Assembly: GCA_003049465.1 (NCBI GenBank)
Contig: PYSS01000014.1
Location: 1 to 64,000, forward strand
Origin: Magnaporthiopsis rhizophila
Lineage: Eukaryota > Ascomycota > Sordariomycetes > Magnaporthales > Magnaporthaceae
DNA length: 64,000 bases
Reading direction: 5' to 3'
A program made the position numbers and the translations under genes. The notes below the pieces were generated by a model, which did no database searches, had not been told where the DNA came from, and was given only the letters and a program-made list of their open reading frames with translations. This document shows positions 57,914-64,000 of this stretch, piece by piece; positions within the stretch are counted from its first letter, which is position 1; every line of letters begins with the position of its first letter.

Positions 57914-59069
57914 TCACAGCCCCCGGCCCGCCCCCTCGGTGTCGCCAATGCGGAACACAAACTTGAAGGCACTGACTTTCCCCTCCATCAGCTGCTCAAG
58001 CGCCTCCTGCACTCCACCCAGACCGCCCGGCGCCACCTTGTGGGGGTGTGGCTTGAACCAGCCCTCGGCCAGCCCCTTGGCCAGGTACCGGAACACGACG
58101 TACCCAAAGTCCCTCTTTGCCACGTCCTTCTCGTCGTGCACGTCGCCCACCATGGTTATCAGCCACTTGACGTGCGGCGGTATCTCCTCCTCGGGCTTCT
58201 TGACCGGCAGCACCGTCGTCAGAAGCCCGCCATCCCCCAGCACGCGCCCCAGAGTGTGCGGCGTTGGGTCTTCCGACACGGCGTCGTACGCGTGCAGCAG
58301 CGTCGCGCCCTTGGCCGCCGCCTTGATGCCCTCCACCACCGCGTCCGCTCCGCCCCGGTAGTCAACCAGGGCGTCGCCCTTGGACTCGTCCAGCAGCGGC
58401 CGCACAAACTCGCCCGACTTGCCTGCCACCACGATCAGTGGGTGGATGTTGCTGCGTCGCGCCAGCTGCACCGCAAATGCCCCGACCGCCGTGCCGCCGC
58501 CGTAGACGACCAGCGGGATCGACTTGGTGGCCGGCGCCCACGGCTCCGGGAGCCCCAGACGACGGTACAGGCCGACGGCCGCCGTGGCAGCTGCGAGCGG
58601 GATGGTTGCGGCCTCTATCCAGCGTGGATTTATCAGCACATCTCCCTTTTCCTGGACGAGTGTCCTGTCTGTTTCCCCCAACCTACCTTCGAAGCTGATC
58701 GTCTTGGGGATGTGGAAAGTGGTGTGCTGCCAGGCAATGGCATACTCGGCATAGCTGCCGCCAGGCTTCAGCATCTCGTGGAAGGCAGCCACGCGGTCGC
58801 CCGGCCTGAACTCGAACACGTTCTTGCCCACTTTGACCACCTCACCTGCGATGTCGTCACCCGCGTTGTATCTCGAGCCGGGCCGCCATTGCGCGATCTT
58901 CCAATCCTTGGGGTTCGACCCGCTCACCACCACCTTAATGAGCACCTGGTCATCGTTGGGCTCGGGGATGGGCGAGTCGACGATCTCGACCTTGGGGCCT
59001 GTCGGCTGTTAGTTCTGCTCGGCGGTCTGGTGCGCTGCGCTTACCCGTGGTCACGAATGCCTCCTTCAT
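57914..59069 (-). CDS. MDR-superfamily (quinone oxidoreductase / enoyl reductase-like) protein
   Basis: Three exons (59069-59045, 58998-58687, 58614-57914) join in phase to give 345 residues. The first exon encodes only MKEAFVTTG-like residues; the second starts PKVEIVDSPIPEPND and reads VVVSGSNPKDWKIAQW, the usual GroES-like start. Removal of the 72-bp in-frame second intron restores TISFEEAATIPLAAATAAVG. The nucleotide-binding glycine motif is GGGTAVGAFAVQLARR (about residues 150-165). Late motifs are LLHAYDAVSEDP and VQEALEQLMEGKVSAFK. The catalytic zinc ligands of alcohol dehydrogenases are absent, so it belongs to the zinc-free NADPH-dependent reductases. Relatives include stand-alone trans-acting enoyl reductases, but no polyketide synthase is nearby. 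Confidence 0.92.
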
Positions 59070-59177
59070 CTTGTCCCTGTGTTTGATTATTTTTTGGCTG
59101 ATGATTTCTGGTCTGTCTGATGTCCGATCTATTTTCTGCCTACTTTTGCTCTGCAGTTGACCAAGGCGACAGACGAT

Positions 59178-59186
59178 ATTTATATA
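59178..59186 (-). promoter_or_regulatory. TATA box (TATATAAAT on the minus strand)
   Basis: It lies about 110 bp upstream of the oxidoreductase ATG at 59069, a normal core-promoter position. Confidence 0.5.
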
Positions 59187-60044
59187 CCGTCGAATGTTTC
59201 CGCTCGACGGCAGGGTGATGTCACATTGGACAGCGGTGGAGTTTCGGGCATATAGCGAACCCTCCGATCCGCGCGGGGCTTCTTCCACGGCATTCTGGCA
59301 GAATTACTAATTCCCTGGCAGCGAAGACGAGACGGTGAGATCAGATGGGTCGCAGGATACAGCACGGGATGGGAAAATATATGAGAACGCTGCAGGTTTA
59401 TTAAGCCGGAGACTTTTCAGGGCCACATTAGAACTGTGCCGCGGTGCGGCATAACCTTCAAGTCCACATGCAGACGGAGCCTTACCAGGCACTCGCAACC
59501 CCTGCAAAGCAGTAATCCTCGTCTAAGGTGATTTAGGGGACCACGAATTCGCATCTCGGGGATCAACAAACATAGGATCGGTCTGTGCGACAAGCTGCGT
59601 TCAAAGGTACTACTTGAGCGATCATTATCAAGCATACACTGTGGCTCTCCAGCGGCACCGTCGAAACGGTATTGGGACCCCAGCAGCCGATAATCAACAC
59701 CCCATGCCACCAAACAAGGGGAACCGGGAAACAGGAATGAGATGGAAACGACATGGATATTAAGGAGCCAGGAAAGCAGCTGGAACAACCATTACCAAGC
59801 ATACGCTGGCCTCAGCGGCACCGCCGAAACGGTATTAGGACGCCAGTAGCCGGTAGTTAACACCCCATCCACCAATAAGGGTAACAGAGAGACTGGAATG
59901 AGATGGAACGACACATGAAGGGGGCGAGAGTGAGATGGAAGACAAGGAGACAGGAGTGAGATGGACCAGGCAATGAAGTCCACTGTTGCCGTGCACGAGA
60001 CCGTTCGTCCATCGTGCGTCCTCACGAGGCTCTCTGAGCTCTGC
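59187..60044. other. Intergenic region holding the 167-bp duplication
   Basis: Apart from the upstream end of the oxidoreductase promoter and the tandem duplication, a purine-rich stretch with repeated GAGATGGAA/GAGTGAGATGGA motifs (59897-59965) precedes the GPI-protein stop. No gene is seen. Confidence 0.6.
59621..59923. repeat. Two-copy tandem duplication, period about 167 bp
   Basis: Copies begin at 59621 (ATCATTATCAAGCATACACT) and 59788 (ACCATTACCAAGCATACGCT). Both contain AGCGGCACCG, CGAAACGGTATT, CAACACCCCAT or TAACACCCCAT, and GGAATGAGATGGAA in the same order. Most differences between the copies are transitions. It lies in the noncoding gap between the oxidoreductase and the GPI protein. 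Confidence 0.85.
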
Positions 60045-61175
60045 TCAAAGCAACAAAAGGTTCACGGCCACGAACCCGGCGATAAGCGCGATGTTGTATC
60101 CGCCCACCGCCATACCGCTCTCGGCACCGCTGACGGGCACGGCGGGAGGGCGCGAGGACGTCGGGGCGCTGGTGGGGGCCGAGCTGTTGCGTGCGGACGT
60201 AGGCCCGCTGGTGGTGGGAGCCGAGCTGGGGCGTGCGGACGTGGGCCCGCTGGTGGCTGGAGCCGAACCGGTCGTGGCGCGGGACGAGGCCGAAGTCGAC
60301 GAGTTGGCGGGGCGCGACGAGGACGAAGCGGGGCACACCGTGGCCGTGACTATGACGGTAACCACGCCTCCGGTGCTGCTGGTCGGGCGGGCCGAGGAGA
60401 CGCCGCTGGTGCTGTTTGCGGGCCGGGAGGACGAGGAGCTGCCGCTAGTGGTAGGCCTCACCGATGAGCTGGTACCAGGAGGAGGCGGCGCCGAGGTGCT
60501 GCTAGGCCTCACTGATGAGCTGGTACCGGGAGGAGGCCCAGCCGAGGTGCTGCTGGTAGGCCTCACCGACGAGCTAGTGCCGGGAGGAGGCCCAGCCGAG
60601 CTGCTGCTGGTAGGCCTCACCGATGAGCTGGTACCAGGCGGAGGCCCACCGGAGCTGCTGCTTGTAGGCCTCGCCGACGAGCTGCTGCTCCCAGGAGATC
60701 CCCCGCCACCGCCGCTGCCACCGCCACCGCAGCCCGTGTTGGTGCAGCGGTCACCTTGGTTGCAGTACCAGTCGGTGCAGCAGACGGCGCCCTGCGGGAT
60801 GCAGCCCGAGGCTCCGCAGCGGACCTGGCCCTCCCTGCACTTTCCGGGCCCCGGGCACGCCTTGGTCAGCGCGCAGCAGGTGTTCTCGTTGGTGCAGTAC
60901 TCGGTCCCGTTGCAGAAGGCGTTGTTGCCGAAGCGGCAGCACGTCGCCGACGCCGGGATGCAGCTGTTGTCGCACACCTGCTGGCCCGCCGGGCAGTTGA
61001 CGGCCGCCGCTTGGAGGCTGGCGGTCCAGGTGTCGGTGAAGGAGGAGAGGCCCAGGCCCAGGGCGGGGAGGATCGCTTCGGCCTGGGCTGCGGCAAGCCC
61101 GTCACGGGGGATGCCGAATCCCCGAATCGGGGCGGCGAGGAAGAGAAGAGGGACGAAGGTCTTGATGTGAGGCAT
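60045..61175 (-). CDS. GPI-anchored, Cys-rich and Ser/Thr/Pro-rich cell-surface protein
   Basis: One exon of 376 residues. A signal peptide (MPHIKTFVPLLFLAAP) is followed, from about residue 60 to 150, by a Cys-rich part with 18 cysteines, several as CC pairs (SATCCRFG, ENTCCALT, GAVCCTDWYC). A Gly-rich hinge leads to a Ser/Thr/Pro-rich stalk containing about five tandem copies of a PPPGTSSSVRPTS-type unit (60440-60680). The protein ends in a hydrophobic tail (ALIAGFVAVNLLLL) preceded by small residues (SGAESG), as expected for GPI attachment. It should be a heavily O-mannosylated wall or plasma-membrane protein. The Cys-rich pattern resembles stretches found in other fungal surface proteins, but I cannot name a domain. 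A TATA box lies upstream at 61307. Confidence 0.9.
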   Translation of the reverse strand: MPHIKTFVPLLFLAAPIRGFGIPRDGLAAAQAEAILPALGLGLSSFTDTWTASLQAAAVNCPAGQQVCDNSCIPASATCCRFGNNAFCNGTEYCTNENTCCALTKACPGPGKCREGQVRCGASGCIPQGAVCCTDWYCNQGDRCTNTGCGGGGSGGGGGSPGSSSSSARPTSSSSGGPPPGTSSSVRPTSSSSAGPPPGTSSSVRPTSSTSAGPPPGTSSSVRPSSTSAPPPPGTSSSVRPTTSGSSSSSRPANSTSGVSSARPTSSTGGVVTVIVTATVCPASSSSRPANSSTSASSRATTGSAPATSGPTSARPSSAPTTSGPTSARNSSAPTSAPTSSRPPAVPVSGAESGMAVGGYNIALIAGFVAVNLLLL

Positions 61176-61306
61176 GATGGCGAGGTTGCTTGAAGGAATC
61201 TGCGAGAGAGTGTGTGTGTTTGTGTGTTCTCTTGAGCAGGCTCAGAAGGGGTTGGTGACCTGGAGATGATGGTACTGGAGCAGACAAGGCAAGCTGGCCG
61301 TCGCCA

Positions 61307-61313
61307 TTTTATA
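61307..61313 (-). promoter_or_regulatory. TATA box (TATAAAA on the minus strand)
   Basis: A consensus TATAAAA lies about 135 bp upstream of the GPI-protein ATG at 61175. Confidence 0.5.
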
Positions 61314-61440
61314 CATGTTGCTGGCTTGCGATCTTACAAGGACGCCGATGAAGATATTCGCATCGCGATTAGATAATCTGATTTTCAGCATAGCCGCATA
61401 AGTGACGCGTCGGACAACTGGTGTTGTGGCCATTATCGTA

Positions 61441-61640
61441 CAGATTAAGGACGCCGATCGCGTGATAGGTATATTTTACAGACATATAGGTATTATAGGT
61501 GTCATTGCTCTAGAAAGGGTTGGGTTAGCACGGTATGCAAGCCGGGCTTCACAGATTAAGGAGACCGGCCGCGTGACGGGTATATTGACATGTATATATG
61601 GCTCTAGAATGGCCTGGTTTGGAACTGTATGCAAGCCCCC
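61441..61640. repeat. Two-copy tandem duplication, period about 111 bp
   Basis: Copies start at 61441 and 61552 with CAGATTAAGGA. Both contain CGCGTGA, GGTATATT, GCTCTAGAA and GTATGCAAGCC in order; the second lacks about 20 bases in its middle. Many differences are transitions (GATCGCGTGATAGG against GGCCGCGTGACGGG). Confidence 0.8.
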
Positions 61641-61925
61641 ACGGATTGTTTTGACCTGTAAAAGCTGCCATTGGCCGGCATGAGGTTTGATATGGCCCTG
61701 AGGACGGGTTTGATACCTGTTTTCAGCCGCACTTTGCATGCAGCACACGCATTAAGGCGCAGACCGGCCGCAAATGCACGACCGCGACACACAAGCGGGC
61801 AAGGCATGGATTGGTGCGCATCATTGCACAAAGTTCAAATCCTGGGGTAGACGTGGGTATAAGAGTGGTAATAATTCATTGTTGGCTTTGCGGCGGAATA
61901 TGAAAACATGGGGTAGGATATCAGA

Positions 61926-62377
61926 CGGCGGCGGCAACGCCCTCGCCTGCAGCCATCAGGACACCAATGGCCACTGTTTCGCCAGCATCTCTACTCGACA
62001 CTAGCCAGGCCGAGGCGGTCCGAAATGCCGGCCAGTCCGCCAAGGCAAGACGGGTTGTGGTGGCGGCAATGCCCTCGTCTGGCCATCAGGAAACCAATGC
62101 CCTGTTTTCGCCGGCATCTGCTCGACACTAACCAGGCCAAGGCAAGGTCTGAAGTGCCGGCCAGTCCGCCAAGGCGAGACGGTGTGGTGGCAGCAAGGCC
62201 CTCCTCGCCAGGTCATCAGGAAACCTACCCATAATGCCTCGTGTTTTTCGTCAACATCTACCCGAGGCCGACCGAGCCCGACGCCGACGCCGGCCAAGCC
62301 AAGGAAAGAAAGACCTGAAGTGCCGGCTAGTGGGTTAGTGGCCAAGCCAAGGCTTGCGAGACCTGGAGTGCCGGCAG
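61926..62377. repeat. Tandem repeat of about 130 bp, two good copies and one diverged
   Basis: CCATCAGG recurs at 61953 and 62083 and GTCATCAGG at 62212, a spacing of 130. CCGGCCAGTCCGCCAAGGC occurs at about 62028 and 62158, again 130 apart. Each unit also has TCGACACTA and CCAGGCC. The third copy diverges after its first 60 bases. The array runs up to the 3' end of the kinase-like gene. Confidence 0.85.
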
Positions 62378-63673
62378 TTACTTCGGGAGCTGGATCTTAC
62401 CACCGACCACCTGCCTAGCCCTCCAGGTGCACGGCTTCAACCTTAGCTCCTCGGCGCAGAATTTGTCTGCCTTCTCGGTAGAGTCGAATCCGAGCGGGTG
62501 AGGCCGCTGCCTCTGCCAGTGCTGCCGCACCTTAGCCCGGAACTGGGCCAGGGAGGCATCCTGTTCGGCAGACGTCTTGTCGAGCGCCTCCTTTTCCAGC
62601 GCCCGGAACGTGCACAGCGTCCCCTCCAGCACCGCGGCCAGATCGGCGTCGGCGTCGGCGGCAACGCCCAGCTTCTCCAGCTTGGCGCAGCAGGAGCCCA
62701 TCTCATCGTTCATGCGCGTCCACCGCGCCGCTTCCGCAGCCGGGCGCGGCACCGCTGCTTCGTCGACGCGCAGACCGTAGCGCTCAAGCAACCTGGAAGA
62801 GGGCGTCGGCGGGGCGGGCGGCGTGTGGCGGCTGCCGGCGGCGGCGGGAAGGCCGGCGAGCACGGTTCGGAGCTGGCGGGCGTCCCTGCGGAACACGGCG
62901 ACGCGCTGCTCGGGCGTCGTGACGGCGGCGGCCTTGCCAAAGTCGCCGAGCATGCAGCGCGGCAGGTCGTATTCCCGCGCCATCCCGAAGCCGTACGGGC
63001 ACCGCGGGCTGACGTACTCGCCCACGTCGACGAAGACGTTGCTGGGCGTGATCTCCTTGTGGCGGATCATGATGGTCTGGTGCTGCTGGGCCTGGCCGCT
63101 GCGCATGCTGATGCGCCTCGAGATGTTGTCCAGCGTCGTCAGGAGTGCCGTCAGCACGTCCACGACGAGGATGGCGCCCATGGCGGCAGGCACTTCGACG
63201 CCGCCCCTATCGCACGACGCCAGCAGCGAGGCGAGGCTGCCGCCGCCGCAGAAATCCCACAGCGTCACAGGCACGGGCACGGAGCCGTCGCTGTCGTTGT
63301 TGTTGTTGTTGTTGTTGGCGCCGCCCTTGCTGCGCACGATGTTGGTGCTGCGGTAGAGGTCCAGGAACGGGGTGCCACGGCGTGTGGCCTGGGCGCTGGA
63401 AAAGTGGCGGTCCCACTCCTCCAGGTGCTGCTGCAGCCGGGAGGTGGCCGCGGGGGTAGTCTCGGTCTCGGGCTCGTCCCGGAGGGGCATCTTTAGGACC
63501 AGATCGAGTGGGATGGGGTCGCCATCCTGGATTTCCCGGACACGAAGCGCGATCTGTCCGCTCTCCTGATCTATCCTGTTCATCAATAGGAAGTGAGTCG
63601 CTGGGTTCTCGAACGCGAAAACGACGACGTAGTCGCCGTCTTCGAAGCCGGCTTCGCGCGCGAGTGCGGACAT
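62378..63673 (-). CDS. Divergent protein kinase-like protein, probably catalytically impaired
   Basis: One exon; the first in-frame ATG (63673) gives 431 residues. The frame is open upstream with protein-like sequence (YIRICQLLGREYYGNH), so a 5' exon may be missing. Kinase C-lobe landmarks are present: a catalytic-loop equivalent IMIRHKEITPSNVFVD, where HRD is replaced by HKE, and CMLGDFGKAAAV carrying DFG. A helix with LWDFCGGGSLASLLASC fits the hinge/helix D region. I cannot find a glycine-rich loop or a VAIK lysine. A seven-Asn run lies near residue 120, encoded by GTT repeats on the plus strand. The C-terminal part is helical. Likely a fungus-specific kinase-like protein of unknown function. 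Confidence 0.72.
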   Translation of the reverse strand: MSALAREAGFEDGDYVVVFAFENPATHFLLMNRIDQESGQIALRVREIQDGDPIPLDLVLKMPLRDEPETETTPAATSRLQQHLEEWDRHFSSAQATRRGTPFLDLYRSTNIVRSKGGANNNNNNNDSDGSVPVPVTLWDFCGGGSLASLLASCDRGGVEVPAAMGAILVVDVLTALLTTLDNISRRISMRSGQAQQHQTIMIRHKEITPSNVFVDVGEYVSPRCPYGFGMAREYDLPRCMLGDFGKAAAVTTPEQRVAVFRRDARQLRTVLAGLPAAAGSRHTPPAPPTPSSRLLERYGLRVDEAAVPRPAAEAARWTRMNDEMGSCCAKLEKLGVAADADADLAAVLEGTLCTFRALEKEALDKTSAEQDASLAQFRAKVRQHWQRQRPHPLGFDSTEKADKFCAEELRLKPCTWRARQVVGGKIQLPK

Positions 63674-64000
63674 GTTTTCTGGAAATACCTTCGTGTCTGC
63701 AGATATGGTTCTCGTGGGGTTTGTGTCCAAGAGTGGCAGTGCGAGATGATTGCCGTAATACTCTCTCCCCAAGAGTTGGCAGATCCTGATATACTCCGGT
63801 GAGTGGGTGTGAGAAGGTTCGAGAGGTATTTCGCTGAGAGACGGGATCTGGAAATAAATAGTCTGGAGAGTGTGCGAAGAGTAAAGAGACACCGACAAGA
63901 TGCCATCCCTTTGTTCGCCTGGCGGGTGTGCCCGCAGCCGCAACAATGTCGTGTCGAACGCTCCAGTTGCCCTTTGTTAGTAGCCGTGCCTGGGAAGTAT
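63674..64000. other. Upstream flank of the kinase-like gene
   Basis: The minus-strand frame stays open through most of this stretch but lacks an in-frame ATG inside the window. A CTATTTATTTCCAG acceptor-like site lies near 63855, so part may be an exon joined to one further upstream. Confidence 0.4.

Larger units (their letters stand above)
61176..62377. other. Repeat-rich intergenic region
   Basis: Between the GPI-protein promoter and the stop of the kinase-like gene there are two independent tandem duplications (61441-61640 and 61926-62377). Between them, 61640-61925 shows no gene or recognisable element. Confidence 0.65.

Noticed and set aside
57914..59069. A polyketide-cluster trans-enoyl reductase
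   Set aside because: The protein family fits, but there is no polyketide synthase or other biosynthetic gene in the surrounding sequence.
62498..63496. 332-codon plus-strand frame opposite the kinase-like gene
   Set aside because: Composition is a reverse-strand shadow, and DFG and related motifs are on the minus strand.

Overview
The window is nuclear DNA of a filamentous ascomycete, most likely a GC-rich Sordariomycete. Genes carry short introns (about 55-100 bp) with GT...AG ends and CTAAC/CTGAC-type branch sites. The gene set is typical of Pezizomycotina: a HET-domain protein, a Zn2Cys6 regulator, a Clr5-ankyrin gene, an Anp1-type mannosyltransferase and GPI/secreted cell-surface proteins. 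Nothing bacterial, viral or organellar is visible, and there is no rRNA, convincing tRNA or CRISPR array.

Layout. 1-3.7 kb: the 5' part of a multi-pass membrane protein running off the left edge (-), and a HET-domain protein (+). 4.2-23.6 kb: a housekeeping block with the ARF-GEF Gea/GBF1 (-), mannan polymerase subunit Anp1 (-), exosome subunit Mtr3 (+), TTT-complex subunit Tti2 (+), the Sac-type phosphoinositide phosphatase Fig4 (-) and the Hsp90 co-chaperone Cns1/TTC4 (-). 24.5-31.2 kb: a DHA1-type MFS transporter (-), a 3.9-kb gene-free stretch and an inositol-monophosphatase-family gene (-). 31.7-35.6 kb: a broken Clr5-ankyrin gene (-). 36.4-41.4 kb: a small Cys-containing spliced ORF (+), then a BNR_4 beta-propeller protein (-) divergent from an MFS sugar/quinate-type permease (+). 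43.9-46.7 kb: a small secreted protein (+) and a fragmented oligopeptide-transporter (OPT) pseudogene (+). 47.2-56.7 kb: GNAT acetyltransferase (+), a conserved small protein whose first coding exon is only the ATG (-), a Tim17-like membrane protein (+), proline dehydrogenase (+), KEOPS subunit Cgi121 (-) and a Zn2Cys6 regulator (-). 57.9-64 kb: an MDR-family oxidoreductase (-), a GPI-anchored Cys-rich Ser/Thr-rich protein (-) and a divergent kinase-like protein (-), with three separate tandem duplications between them.

Most conserved genes act in membrane traffic, glycosylation and PIKK/Hsp90 or RNA quality-control pathways and are not co-regulated in any obvious way. The accessory parts are the more interesting ones: two decayed genes (Clr5-ankyrin and OPT), a possible carbohydrate enzyme/transporter pair, a candidate small spliced gene, a secreted effector-like protein, a kinase-like protein with an altered catalytic loop, and a repeat-rich last 5 kb. 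I did not find a clear new multi-gene defence or biosynthetic system. The best leads for something undescribed are the BNR_4/permease pair and the small Cys-containing gene.
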